Below, piece by piece: positions 36,030 to 45,948 of a DNA stretch of 64,000 nt. Numbering within the stretch: the stretch's first letter is position 1; each line of letters opens with the position of its first letter. The notes below the pieces were generated by a model. That model worked only from the letters and a program-made list of their open reading frames with translations. It did no database searches and was not told where the DNA came from. The position numbers were made by a program, and so were the translations under genes. The stretch is from Aliiglaciecola lipolytica (GTDB lineage: Bacteria > Pseudomonadota > Gammaproteobacteria > Enterobacterales > Alteromonadaceae), in assembly GCF_018860635.1 (NCBI RefSeq), contig NZ_JAHKPT010000009.1, positions 155,280 to 219,279 of the forward strand, given 5' to 3'.

Positions 36030-36643
36030 GTGATTACGTAGTTGGATTGACTGGCGGAATTGGCAGTGGCAAAACCGCCGTTTCAGATTTATTTGCTGAT
36101 TTAGGCATCGATGTAATAGACGCTGATGTGTTGGCCCGTCAAGTGGTTGAACTAGGTAGTCCGGCTTTGCATTTGATTGCGCAAAAATTTGGGAAAGATT
36201 CGCTTTTAAGTGACGGAAATCTAAACCGCCAATATATTCGAGAGATAGTATTTTCTGATCCCTTATTGAAAACTTGGTTAGATAACCTACTGCATCCATT
36301 AATTCGCCAAAATATGCAACGTCAATTAAAACAGGCTAAGTCTCCATATTGTATCCTTGCCGTTCCCTTGTTGATCGAAAATAACATGATGGCAATGGTC
36401 AATCGGGTTTTGGTGGTCGATGTTAGTGAAGACATTCAGTTGCAACGGGCAGCAAACCGAGACCAACAGTCTCAACAGCAAATTAAAAACATAATGGCTA
36501 ACCAAGTCTCTCGTAAGGTGCGGTTAAAGCATGCCGACGATGTAATCGATAATAATGGCCCAGTTGATAATTTAACAAACCAAGTAAGCCAATTGCACAA
36601 GCAATATTTATTGCAAGCGAACAATCAACTGGCCTTGATTTAA
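36026..36643 (+). CDS. coaE: Dephospho-CoA kinase
   Basis: CoaE performs the last step of coenzyme A synthesis, phosphorylating dephospho-CoA. The 205-residue protein has the P-loop GLTGGIGSGKT at 7-17 and DADVLARQVV. The start at 36026 overlaps the pilD stop by 4 bp (ATGA). The position between pilD and zapD is conserved in gammaproteobacteria. Confidence 0.95.
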   Translation: MSDYVVGLTGGIGSGKTAVSDLFADLGIDVIDADVLARQVVELGSPALHLIAQKFGKDSLLSDGNLNRQYIREIVFSDPLLKTWLDNLLHPLIRQNMQRQLKQAKSPYCILAVPLLIENNMMAMVNRVLVVDVSEDIQLQRAANRDQQSQQQIKNIMANQVSRKVRLKHADDVIDNNGPVDNLTNQVSQLHKQYLLQANNQLALI

Positions 36644-36928
36644 ACAAATAAAACATTGACAGTACTGTGTATTAAAAACCAAATATTGACTCAGACCAAT
36701 TTTGTTATGTTATTCTTCTAACTGCTGCTTTACCAATTGCCCCCCAAATTATCTAATGGCGCTAATGTGACTTGATGGCAACTTTATTATCTTGGGGTTG
36801 AAATCTGATGCGTTTTGCGGTGTAGTTCCGGTTATAATAATCATTCAATAGTCAGTTCTAACTATTTGATTTACTATTTTTAAGAACATTAAATCTTCCG
36901 TCTGCGTATAATTTCTTTAGGATAATCA

Positions 36929-37681
36929 ATGTCATTAGCTGTTTATGAGTTTCCATTAAACGAAAAAGTCAGGACCTATTTGCGTCTTGAACAGTTGTTT
37001 ATACAACTCAAACAAAGCGCACAAGCCCAAGAAGATTGGCAGTTTATGAGTTTTTTTGAGGCCCTATTCACTTTACTTGATCTTTTAGAACGACTGGATA
37101 TTCGTAGTGACATTCTAAAAGACATCGAAGTTCACGAAAAAAACTTAGTATTTTGGTCGCAACATCCAAAGATTGATTCAGAAGCATTGCAAGCTGCGTT
37201 ACAAAAAATACTTCGCCTTCGAGACCAACTCAAACACTCGAAAAAAGTCGGAGCGAGTTTAAAAGAAGACAAATTTTTAAGCTCGATAAGACAACGTTTT
37301 TCCATTCCAGGTGGTACCTGCAGCTTCGATTTACCCAATTTACACTATTGGATCAAACAACCGTTGGATTTAATTCGTAGCGATATTAATAATTGGTTAT
37401 CGGAATTCGATTTGATCAACGAAGCTATCGATATTACTTTAGCCTTTTTGCGAGAAAGAGGCCGATTTACCACTATTACCGCAGAAAATGGTTTTTACCA
37501 AGGCATCGCTGATGACAAAAGTGAATTAATACGCATTCAGAGTCTGACCGATGAGGGCTACTACCCAATGTTGAGTGGTAACAAATACCGCTATGCAATC
37601 CGATTTATGTTATTTACAGCCAATGAAAATGGCAGTACTCAAGTCAATGAATCAGTTCAGTTTAATATTGCCAGTTGTTAG
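36929..37681 (+). CDS. zapD: Cell division protein ZapD
   Basis: ZapD (YacF) crosslinks FtsZ filaments at the division ring. The 250-residue protein has the family N-terminus YEFPLNEKVRTYLRLEQLF and a helical/beta two-domain architecture. It is followed after 15 bp by yacG. The 285-bp gap upstream carries two TTGAC hexamers (36656 and 36686) but no complete promoter I would defend. Its presence is notable because zapA is missing from its usual site near 7.4 kb. Confidence 0.93.
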   Translation: MSLAVYEFPLNEKVRTYLRLEQLFIQLKQSAQAQEDWQFMSFFEALFTLLDLLERLDIRSDILKDIEVHEKNLVFWSQHPKIDSEALQAALQKILRLRDQLKHSKKVGASLKEDKFLSSIRQRFSIPGGTCSFDLPNLHYWIKQPLDLIRSDINNWLSEFDLINEAIDITLAFLRERGRFTTITAENGFYQGIADDKSELIRIQSLTDEGYYPMLSGNKYRYAIRFMLFTANENGSTQVNESVQFNIASC

Positions 37682-37696
37682 GAGTTTAACGTTACG

Positions 37697-37930
37697 ATGG
37701 AAGTATCCTGCCCCACTTGTGCAAAAAAAGTAGAATGGAATGAAAAAAGTCTGTTCCGACCATTTTGTTGTAAGCGTTGCCAACTGATTGATTTGGGCGA
37801 GTGGTCGAATGAAGAAAAAGTTATTGCGACTGAAAAACCAAGTAGTAATGATGCAAATACCTCACTTCCTGATATTGAAGACATAGAGGCGATGTTGGCT
37901 CAGCAGAATCAAGACTTTTTTAAAGAATAG
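37697..37930 (+). CDS. yacG: DNA gyrase inhibitor YacG
   Basis: A 77-residue zinc-finger protein. The zinc ligands are C5, C8, C24 and C28 (CPTC and CCKRC), followed by the conserved CQLIDLGEW. In E. coli YacG binds GyrB and inhibits gyrase. It follows zapD in the standard order. Its last 11 bp overlap the end of recJ on the other strand. Confidence 0.93.
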   Translation: MEVSCPTCAKKVEWNEKSLFRPFCCKRCQLIDLGEWSNEEKVIATEKPSSNDANTSLPDIEDIEAMLAQQNQDFFKE

Positions 37931-39647
37931 GCTCTAATGCTTCTACCATCAGTTGCAAGCTAACTCGTCCTCTAAACTCATTGATATCCAACTTGTAAGC
38001 AATGTGAATTTGCTTGCAACTAGGGTTGGGCCAAAGCTGCGGATCAATATTAAACGCAATTGCATCCACTAATACGCCCGATTCTGCCTTCAACATTAGT
38101 TTGAGGTGTTTACCGCCCAATAATTTTTGATCTACTGGCGTAAAAATGCCATCAAAAATAGGCTCAGGAAAGCCCTGTCCCCATGGACCTGAATCTTTAA
38201 GTTGTTGCGCAAATTCAAGTGAGAATTCTTGATGAGAGAGCTCACCATCACTTAATATCTGCCCACTTAAATCACGATCTTTTAAAAGTTCGTGGCTAAC
38301 TTGCTCAAAAACACGCTTAAATCCAGCAAACTTGTCAGCATGAATGGTTAAGCCTGCGGCCATAGCATGACCACCAAATTTGACTATCACATCGGGATAG
38401 CGACTGTTGATCTCTTCTAATAAATCGCGAATATGCAGACCAGCGATTGATCTTGCTGACCCTTTGAGAGTGTCATCGTCTTGATGGGCGAAGGCGATAG
38501 TTGGACGATTGTATTTTTCTTTGATTTTACCTGCAACAATACCAATAACCCCCTGATGGAAGTCAGCTTGATAAACAATAATCCCATTTTTAGTTTGATC
38601 GCCATCAATCGCTAACGTTTCTAAACTGGCTAACGCTTGGTCTTGCATAGACTGCTGAATTTCTCTGCGCTCTCGATTTAATGAGTCGAGCTCCACGGCC
38701 ATTTGGCGAGCTTTGCTATGGTCTGCAGCTAACAGACATTCTATTCCCAAAGACATATCATCTAGCCTACCCGCTGCATTGAGTCGTGGACCGAGTACAA
38801 ATCCCAAATCACTGGACACCATTCTTTCGGGGCTTTTACCAGCAACTTCCACTAAAGCTTTGATACCGGGTCGACATTTACCACTACGAATTCGTTGCAG
38901 TCCTTGATAAACCAACACACGATTATTACTGTCTAACGGCACCACATCAGCAACTGTTCCCAAAGCGACAATATCTAAAAACTCAGCTAGATTGGGTTCC
39001 GGAATGGCTTTTTTGTCAAACCACTGGGTTTGTTTAAGGTGATTTCTCAGGGCTAACATCAAATAAAATGCCACCCCTACTCCCGCCAAGTTTTTCGATA
39101 AAAACTCACAACCAGGTTGATTAGGATTCACGATCGCGTCAGCTTGAGGTAAACGGTCTGCAGCTAAATGGTGGTCGGTGACCAGCACTTTTATCCCCAG
39201 TTCTTTGGCCTTATCTACACCATCAAAACAGGCTATGCCATTATCGACAGTGATAATCAGTTGCGCACCTTGTTGATGAGCCACTTGTACTATTTCTGGA
39301 CTTAGACCGTAACCAAAATCAAATCGATTAGGTACTAGGTAAGAATGTCCACTGGCACCCATTTTAGCCAAGCACAACATTGTCAACGCGGTACTGGTGG
39401 CTCCATCGGCATCGAAATCTCCAACGATGATAATTTTTAGCTGTTTTTCAAGCGCTTCACTCAGCACCTGAACCGCAGCATCCATTCCTGAAAGGTGTTG
39501 ATAATGTAATAACGCTTTAGCACGTTTATCTAACTGACTCGCATCTTCTATTCCGCGACTAGCAAAAATTTGTCGAATAATAGGCTGGGAAATATGTGAT
39601 AAGTGGGAGTCAGATACGGTTTCGCGACGGACAATTTTGGCAGACAT
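37920..39647 (-). CDS. recJ: Single-stranded-DNA-specific exonuclease RecJ
   Basis: RecJ degrades single-stranded DNA 5' to 3' in recombination and mismatch repair. The 575-residue protein shows the DHH phosphoesterase motifs: DFDADG (77-82), D136 in TVDNG and DHH at 158-160. The later GGHAMAAGL is the DHHA1 motif. It is the last gene of xerD-dsbC-recJ, as in E. coli. Confidence 0.96.
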   Translation of the reverse strand: MSAKIVRRETVSDSHLSHISQPIIRQIFASRGIEDASQLDKRAKALLHYQHLSGMDAAVQVLSEALEKQLKIIIVGDFDADGATSTALTMLCLAKMGASGHSYLVPNRFDFGYGLSPEIVQVAHQQGAQLIITVDNGIACFDGVDKAKELGIKVLVTDHHLAADRLPQADAIVNPNQPGCEFLSKNLAGVGVAFYLMLALRNHLKQTQWFDKKAIPEPNLAEFLDIVALGTVADVVPLDSNNRVLVYQGLQRIRSGKCRPGIKALVEVAGKSPERMVSSDLGFVLGPRLNAAGRLDDMSLGIECLLAADHSKARQMAVELDSLNRERREIQQSMQDQALASLETLAIDGDQTKNGIIVYQADFHQGVIGIVAGKIKEKYNRPTIAFAHQDDDTLKGSARSIAGLHIRDLLEEINSRYPDVIVKFGGHAMAAGLTIHADKFAGFKRVFEQVSHELLKDRDLSGQILSDGELSHQEFSLEFAQQLKDSGPWGQGFPEPIFDGIFTPVDQKLLGGKHLKLMLKAESGVLVDAIAFNIDPQLWPNPSCKQIHIAYKLDINEFRGRVSLQLMVEALEPIL

Positions 39648-39734
39648 ATGATATCGTTTTTTGAGGTGAGCAGAGTAACACTGGAAAATAAAAGGCTCAA
39701 AACAGTTTATGTTTCGAGCCCAAATTTCTTCAAC

Positions 39735-40568
39735 TTATATTTGCGATAATTTCTCTAGTAACGCATCAGCAGGCATGTAGCCACCAACCAATGAACCATC
39801 GGGTAAGATGATATTTGGGGTACCATTGACGCCGATACGAGTTCCAAATGCATATTCATCAGCAACTTTGTTACTACAAGTGCTGCCATCAACATCAGCC
39901 CCTGTTTTTGCCGCGGTTAGTGCACCTTGTTTATCATCAGCACACCATACTGCAACCATATCGTAATAAGTTTGGGTATTAAGACCACCTCGAGGAAATG
40001 CTAAATAACGAACGGTAATCCCTTTGTCATTGTAATCGTCAATTTCACGATGCAGTTTACGGCAATAACCGCAAGTAATATCAGTGAAGACGTTAATCAC
40101 ATACTTTTCATCTTTTGCCTTGAATTCAATGACGTCTTCATCAGAAAAATCAGAAATACCTTCTATACGCAATTCAGCTAATTTTACATCAGTTTCGTTA
40201 CGCATTCCGGCATCGACATTGAAAATTCGACCACTTACTAGGTATTTACCGTTTTCACTGGCATAAAATAGACCTTGATTGGTCGACACCTGAGCTAAGT
40301 TAGGCACTGGCGAATCACCAATAGCCAACACTTTAAGGCCCAAAACACTTTCTAATTTCTGTTTAGTCTTGGCGTAGTCTGGACTACCCACATCTGCTTT
40401 TAGTTTTGACCCTACTTTGGGAGTAGTGTCAGCCTGATCTTTGACCATCACTTTTGCAGTATCAAGGTTAGCAGAAGCGCTTTCTTTGTCTGTCATCATT
40501 GCATAAGCTGATACGGCAGCAACACACAAGGTCACCAAAATTACGGGTGGTTTTATCCAGTTTTTCAT
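39735..40568 (-). CDS. dsbC: Thiol:disulphide interchange protein DsbC
   Basis: A periplasmic disulphide isomerase. The 277-residue protein has an N-terminal hydrophobic signal (about 7-24), a dimerisation domain (about 60-125) and a thioredoxin domain with active site CGYC at 166-169. A second cysteine pair follows (WCADD and STCSN), as in E. coli DsbC. It is somewhat longer than E. coli DsbC, because of an acidic/lysine-rich linker after the signal. LptD, encoded nearby, needs correct disulphides and is a plausible client. Confidence 0.92.
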   Translation of the reverse strand: MKNWIKPPVILVTLCVAAVSAYAMMTDKESASANLDTAKVMVKDQADTTPKVGSKLKADVGSPDYAKTKQKLESVLGLKVLAIGDSPVPNLAQVSTNQGLFYASENGKYLVSGRIFNVDAGMRNETDVKLAELRIEGISDFSDEDVIEFKAKDEKYVINVFTDITCGYCRKLHREIDDYNDKGITVRYLAFPRGGLNTQTYYDMVAVWCADDKQGALTAAKTGADVDGSTCSNKVADEYAFGTRIGVNGTPNIILPDGSLVGGYMPADALLEKLSQI

Positions 40569-40793
40569 TTACCTTCCTATTAATTAACAATTATTAACGG
40601 TGTTACTAATTGTTAGACCTGCGAAATGAGTAATAAATTGCATCTAATCAGTTAATTTTACCTTTCAATATTGTTCGTTAGTTTATAACGAATGCGACGC
40701 CAATCCAATCAAACCTAAACCTACATAGGCATATATTTTCAGGTTTTCTAATAAAATCATGTTTCTGGAAAGCAAACATTACAAATTAACGAA

Positions 40794-41699
40794 TTAGCCT
40801 CTAGGATGGTGCTCTTCCACCAGCATTTGCAATCTTTGTGTGGCCACATGTGTATAGATTTGGGTTGTCGATAAATCGCTGTGACCTAACAGCATTTGCA
40901 CTACTCGTAAGTCAGCCCCATGATTGAGCAAGTGGGTAGCAAACGCATGGCGTAACGTATGCGGAGACAAATGGGTTTGAATACCAGCAACAAGGGCATA
41001 GTGTTTTATCCTGTGCCAAAAAGTTTGCCTTGTCATCATCACACCACGGTTACTTGGGAAGACAATATCCGATTCGGTTTTTAACAAGTTTCCACGCGCT
41101 AATTTTATAAATCTCAATAACCATTCAATCGCTTCTTCGCCAAGGGGCACTAATCGTTCTTTGTTACCTTTCCCCCTGACTCTTATTACCCCTTGCTGCA
41201 AGCCCATTTGTTCCATACGCAATGATACTAATTCGGATACACGCAGACCTGTGGCATACAAAACCTCCAACATGGCCTTATCTCTAAACTCAATTGGATT
41301 ATCTATATTGGGCGCATTGAGTAAATCATCTACCTGCTCTTCACTCAGGGTTTTAGGCAGTGATTGCGGTAACTTAGGATTGCGCATTTGTGCAATAGGG
41401 TCATCGTCTCGTAATTTCGATTGCAACAGATAAATATTGAACATCCGCAAACTACTTAGAAAACGCGCGATACTGCGCTCAGACATGCCTAAATCGTATT
41501 GGTGGGCTAAGTATTGGTCTAAATCAGATTTGCTAAAGTGGCTAAGTTTAAAATCAGCTAAGTGTTTTTCAGCAAAAATAACGAACTTCAATAAGTCGGA
41601 ACGATAGGCATTTAAGGTATGCTCACTGAGCCCTTTTTCTATCCAAATAGAATCAATAAAGGTCTCGACTAATGCTAAATGATCATCTTGTACTGCCAA
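40794..41699 (-). CDS. xerD: Site-specific tyrosine recombinase XerD
   Basis: XerD resolves chromosome dimers at dif together with XerC. The 301-residue sequence has the SAM-like core-binding domain (about 8-95) and catalytic residues R153, K177, H247, R250, H273 and Y282. Position before dsbC and recJ supports XerD over XerC or an integrase. It starts 22 bp after the end of the Sel1-repeat lipoprotein gene and may be co-transcribed with it. Confidence 0.95.
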   Translation of the reverse strand: MAVQDDHLALVETFIDSIWIEKGLSEHTLNAYRSDLLKFVIFAEKHLADFKLSHFSKSDLDQYLAHQYDLGMSERSIARFLSSLRMFNIYLLQSKLRDDDPIAQMRNPKLPQSLPKTLSEEQVDDLLNAPNIDNPIEFRDKAMLEVLYATGLRVSELVSLRMEQMGLQQGVIRVRGKGNKERLVPLGEEAIEWLLRFIKLARGNLLKTESDIVFPSNRGVMMTRQTFWHRIKHYALVAGIQTHLSPHTLRHAFATHLLNHGADLRVVQMLLGHSDLSTTQIYTHVATQRLQMLVEEHHPRG

Positions 41700-41721
41700 T
41701 TTACTGCTCCTTAAGCATCAT

Positions 41722-44412
41722 TTAACGCAAATTCTTCAGCATCAATTTAGCTTCTTTTGAGCCTTGTTCTACCGCTTTTTTGAGCCATATTTTGGCCTTT
41801 TTAGGATCAGATTTAGTCCCAAGACCTTGTATATAAGCTTTGGCGGTTGCCACCATCCCTTCTACCGATCCCCATTTAGCACTTTGTTCATAATAAACCG
41901 TGGACAAAACGAGATCTTTTTTAAGACCTTTTTCGGTCTCATGCAATTGCGCTAATCCGAAAGCGGCATCGGGATTTTGCATCGCATAGGCAATAATGTA
42001 ATAGGATTCTGATTTTTGTGGATCTGCAGCAACCACCTCGCCACTGGCGTATATATAACCGAGTTCAACAAGGGCATTTTGATTATTTTTTGCAGCGCTT
42101 TGTTCAAATAATTTTAGGCCTTTATCAATATTTTGTTCTCGGCCTTCGCCATAAAAATAACAATATCCAACATCATACAAAACATGCTCAACACCAAACT
42201 CAACCGCTTTTTCATAATAATCACAGGCTTGTTTGTAATCGGACTCCCCTAACTCCCCAAAATAGTAAATATCCGCTAAGTTCTCCGCGGCATAACCATT
42301 TCGTTGACTGACGGACTTTTGATACCACTCGACGGCGGCCTTAAGGTCTTTCTCTACACCATTTCCGTATCGCAACGACGTGGCGTAATTGTTCTGTCCG
42401 GTAGAATTGCCTCCGTTGGCTGAAAATTGGTAAAAACTCGCCGCTTTTTCATAATCCACCGCCACACTTTCGCCATGCTCATACATATAACCTAAATTTG
42501 CAGCGGCTCGAAAACTTCCGTGATTGACAGCTTGTACATAATACTCAATCGATTGAGATATGCTTTTTTCAACAAGCTCACCTTCACGATAAATAATACC
42601 CAATTCAAACATCGCGTCTTTGTCACCTAAACTCGCCGCTTGTTTAAAGCGATTAATTCCTTGCGCTATATCCTGGTAATGATCAATCTCAATAAATGCC
42701 AAACCATAGGCACAACTGGCCACTTCGTTAGCATTACTTTCAGGATCATCAATGACTTGCTTATAAAATTGGGTAGCTAAATCATAATTGCGGATTTCCA
42801 CCTCATCGGCATACAGATCACCTAAGCGGCAACCGGCCAAGTGAAACCCCGCGTCCATCGATTTTTGAAAGTATTCAATTGCTTGTGACAAGTCTCTGCT
42901 AACCCCTCGTGCAAAGCGATATGCAAGAGCCACATTATAGAGTGCGTTGGGATCACCTTGCTCTGCTGCTTGTTGATACCAATAAAAAGCTTTATCTCGA
43001 TCTTTAGCCAAACCAAAGTGAGAAAACGTATATAAAATCCCATAATCTAATTGTGCACTGGCATAACCTTGCTCGGCCAGTTGCGCGATAATGGCTAATC
43101 CAGCGTCGCTATCTTGCTGATTATTCCAACCACCTTTCAATAAAATATGTGCATAATCTAATTTTGCTCGAGGATATCTTTCACCTAAACGCTGAAGCAA
43201 ATACGTTAGCTTTTGATTAACTAATGGGGTTATCAAACCAAAGGTGGTGTTATAACGATTGATAGCATTTCGCCAATAGCTAAAATACTCATCATTCAAA
43301 TTATCTAATAATAAATCGAATAATGGACCGTTATTAGGTTGATTTAAAAAGCCGTCTAACCAAGCATTAGTTGCCTCTTGGGCCCCTAAATTTTTGACAT
43401 TATATCGATATAGCTGTGCCGCTTCGCTCACCTCAAAAGGGTCTTGGGTTGACAACATATACTGTCCAAAGACCGCGCTAGCATCAACAAATCCATTTTC
43501 AGAATAGGTGAGTAAGTCATCAATTCTAAATTCGAGTTCATCGGTGTTTTGGGTATGTAAGTAAGCGTAAGCTAACGCAACAGAGGCTACCGCGCCTAGA
43601 TTGTCGGAACTTTCCAATGACTGAATAACCAACTCTGGGTGATCATTTCTAAGCCAATTGCCAAATTGCCAAAGAAAAGCCGCTACGCTTCCAGTCTGAA
43701 AACGGCTTTCCATTTGAATTTTAGCGAGCTGTTTGCTTTTTCCATTTTGCGGGATCAGAAGATTACGTTGGCGCGCGAAAAACTCAGTATTTTCTACGTA
43801 GTACACTGAGTATTTAGAATTTAGCCTATCCATTGTATGTACTTTGTATACGACTTGATTCGCTAGACGAACCATTTCCATATCGAATACGCTGATACCA
43901 ACCCAATTAAAAATAATTTGAGCTTCGTAAAGGTCCCTAATTTTAATTGCTTGTTGCGGCGTTTCGCCGTTTCCGGATTGCAGTAAAAGACCTGAAATGA
44001 GGTCGATTTTGTGTTTAATTTGCTGGCTTTTCTCGTCATTTGAAGCCATATCTGCACAATGAAGCGCAACCCGATAAGCCATTAAACTGGTATTATTTAA
44101 CGCCAAAGTATCGTCGATGATTTGCTGATGTGCTTGACTGCAAAAATCGGCTTCAGGCCAAGAATTCAAGCTCTCTAACAGGGTTGTGTAGGGTGTGACA
44201 ACCGAATCAACATCAGCGATGAAAAACTGGTTTATTTGCTGCAACCAATATTTTGTATCCGCATCCATATTAGAAGTATCAAAATCCAAAACAATGGGCG
44301 GTTGAATATCTTGAGACTGTTCCTTTGTCGTAGTTGCACATCCTGTCAACCCTCCACCAATTAACAAGATGGAAGATAAAATACTCAACAAATATACCCT
44401 ATTTTGTTTCAT
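41722..44412 (-). CDS. Large Sel1-repeat lipoprotein
   Basis: A lipoprotein of about 896 residues. The signal ends in LTGC, a lipobox, with lipidated cysteine near residue 25. The N-terminal third is helical without a recognised domain. From about residue 420 to the end roughly eleven Sel1-like repeats occur, with the pattern A-x-x-x-Y/F-x-x-A-A-x-x-G-x-x-x-A and GxxY. I start at ATG 44412, with AAGGG upstream, because the longer frame to 44490 lies within djlA. Sel1 proteins usually act as scaffolds; the function here is unknown. It lies 1 bp after djlA and just before xerD. Confidence 0.78.
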   Translation of the reverse strand: MKQNRVYLLSILSSILLIGGGLTGCATTTKEQSQDIQPPIVLDFDTSNMDADTKYWLQQINQFFIADVDSVVTPYTTLLESLNSWPEADFCSQAHQQIIDDTLALNNTSLMAYRVALHCADMASNDEKSQQIKHKIDLISGLLLQSGNGETPQQAIKIRDLYEAQIIFNWVGISVFDMEMVRLANQVVYKVHTMDRLNSKYSVYYVENTEFFARQRNLLIPQNGKSKQLAKIQMESRFQTGSVAAFLWQFGNWLRNDHPELVIQSLESSDNLGAVASVALAYAYLHTQNTDELEFRIDDLLTYSENGFVDASAVFGQYMLSTQDPFEVSEAAQLYRYNVKNLGAQEATNAWLDGFLNQPNNGPLFDLLLDNLNDEYFSYWRNAINRYNTTFGLITPLVNQKLTYLLQRLGERYPRAKLDYAHILLKGGWNNQQDSDAGLAIIAQLAEQGYASAQLDYGILYTFSHFGLAKDRDKAFYWYQQAAEQGDPNALYNVALAYRFARGVSRDLSQAIEYFQKSMDAGFHLAGCRLGDLYADEVEIRNYDLATQFYKQVIDDPESNANEVASCAYGLAFIEIDHYQDIAQGINRFKQAASLGDKDAMFELGIIYREGELVEKSISQSIEYYVQAVNHGSFRAAANLGYMYEHGESVAVDYEKAASFYQFSANGGNSTGQNNYATSLRYGNGVEKDLKAAVEWYQKSVSQRNGYAAENLADIYYFGELGESDYKQACDYYEKAVEFGVEHVLYDVGYCYFYGEGREQNIDKGLKLFEQSAAKNNQNALVELGYIYASGEVVAADPQKSESYYIIAYAMQNPDAAFGLAQLHETEKGLKKDLVLSTVYYEQSAKWGSVEGMVATAKAYIQGLGTKSDPKKAKIWLKKAVEQGSKEAKLMLKNLR

Positions 44413-44413
44413 A

Positions 44414-45268
44414 TCATTTGAACCCTTTGACTTGTTTAACCAAATCATATGCTGATTGAATATCTTGGGCCTTATTTTTTGCGATCTCAATAGCTTGTTT
44501 CGGTAAACCTTTGGAAACTAATTTATCCGGATGGTATTCGGTCATAAGTTTACGATAAGCCTTTTTGATAGTCTTGCCATCATCACTTTCTTTCACCCCT
44601 AAAATCTTATACGCATCTTGAAGCGATTGCTGTTGTGAATAGTGAGGTTGTTGCGAGTGTGAGCGCCCGCGGTTGCCGTTGCCGCGTCCTTGACCGCTAC
44701 GAAAGCGAATTTCCGCTTCGTACATGGAAAGTAAATACAGAAATTCATGCTCTTTGAATCCCAAATGACGAGCGGCCTTTTCCAACAAATGCTGCTCTTT
44801 TTTATCTAATTTTCCATCAACAAAAGCGGCTTGGATAAGAATTTCTAGAAACACCTGCAATACATCGCGTCTGCCATGGCAAGAAGCTTTAAATTCGCGC
44901 AACACTTCATCCACAGGGAAATCATTTGCTTTACCTTCACGAAAAGCTTGCTGCGCTTCTTTACGAGTATCGCCCTGCAGATTCATTTGGTCCATCAAAG
45001 CGGTTGCCATGCGTATTTCCGAATCAGTTACCTGACCGTCTGCTTTGGCTATGTGCCCCATCAGGGAAAACAAAGCGTGAAAAAATATGGCTTGGGACTT
45101 CAGCTCATCTTGACTGGTAAAAAAGCGGCTGAACCCTCCCATTTGATTAAAATCGCGACTGTACCCCTTATCAAAAAAGTGACCTATTATAAATCCAATC
45201 ACAGCTCCAATTGGGCCACGGAACATAAACCCAAACACAGTTCCTAATACTTTTCCCCAAATCGGCAT
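44414..45268 (-). CDS. djlA: Membrane-anchored J-domain co-chaperone DjlA
   Basis: DjlA is a type III inner-membrane protein that stimulates DnaK. The 284-residue protein has an N-terminal glycine-rich membrane segment (about 7-30), a TerB-like central domain (about 55-185), a Gly/Arg/Gln-rich linker (192-215) and a C-terminal J domain with HPD at 246-248. It lies 2 bp after murU. In E. coli djlA also lies next to lptD. Confidence 0.92.
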   Translation of the reverse strand: MPIWGKVLGTVFGFMFRGPIGAVIGFIIGHFFDKGYSRDFNQMGGFSRFFTSQDELKSQAIFFHALFSLMGHIAKADGQVTDSEIRMATALMDQMNLQGDTRKEAQQAFREGKANDFPVDEVLREFKASCHGRRDVLQVFLEILIQAAFVDGKLDKKEQHLLEKAARHLGFKEHEFLYLLSMYEAEIRFRSGQGRGNGNRGRSHSQQPHYSQQQSLQDAYKILGVKESDDGKTIKKAYRKLMTEYHPDKLVSKGLPKQAIEIAKNKAQDIQSAYDLVKQVKGFK

Positions 45269-45270
45269 TG

Positions 45271-45948
45271 TTAACCTTCCATCTTATTAATTTGTTCTAA
45301 ACGTTGCGGAGTACCTATATCAAACCAAATGCCTGTATGGTGCTGACCAGTAAGTTGACCTTTTTCTGCTAAATCAAAAAGTAGTGGTGCCAATGGTGAT
45401 TTTCGCCCATCAAGATTAGCGAACAAACCGACATCATAAACAGCTATTCCACTGAAGGTGAATTGATTTTGTGGCTGACGCACGACTTTGTGGTCAATTA
45501 CATTAAAGTCGCCCTTTAGATTATGTGGGGGGTTATTAACTAAAACCAAATGCCCTTTGCTGCCATCTAACTCATTAGGTAGGCAACTAAACTCAAAATC
45601 TGAATAAATATCAGCATTTATAACGGTAAAGTAACGTTGCTGTTGTAAACACGACTTCAGCAGTGGCAAGGCATTGATAATTCCACCAGCGGTTTCTAGT
45701 GCGCTGGTTTCTGCTGAATAATGAATCTGCAGGTTGTAACGCTCACCATTACCCAAAAATGCGACTATTTGCTCTCCAAGCCAAGCATGATTTATCACCA
45801 CATGTTGAAAACCAGCTAAGGCCAACTTTTCCAAATGCAATTCAATTAATGCTTTACCTTTTACAGTTAACAGTGGTTTAGGTGTGGTATCCGTGAGGGG
45901 GCGCATTCGCTCTCCCCGCCCGGCAGCCAAAATCATTGCTACTTTCAC
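45271..45948 (-). CDS. murU: N-acetylmuramate alpha-1-phosphate uridylyltransferase MurU
   Basis: MurU makes UDP-MurNAc from MurNAc-1-phosphate, bypassing fosfomycin-sensitive de novo steps in cell-wall recycling. The 225-residue nucleotidyltransferase begins MILAAGRGERMRPLT. The partner kinase gene amgK overlaps it by 4 bp upstream. The pair next to lptD-surA is the arrangement known from Pseudomonas. A generic sugar-phosphate nucleotidyltransferase is the alternative, but context strongly favours MurU. Confidence 0.88.
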   Translation of the reverse strand: MKVAMILAAGRGERMRPLTDTTPKPLLTVKGKALIELHLEKLALAGFQHVVINHAWLGEQIVAFLGNGERYNLQIHYSAETSALETAGGIINALPLLKSCLQQQRYFTVINADIYSDFEFSCLPNELDGSKGHLVLVNNPPHNLKGDFNVIDHKVVRQPQNQFTFSGIAVYDVGLFANLDGRKSPLAPLLFDLAEKGQLTGQHHTGIWFDIGTPQRLEQINKMEG

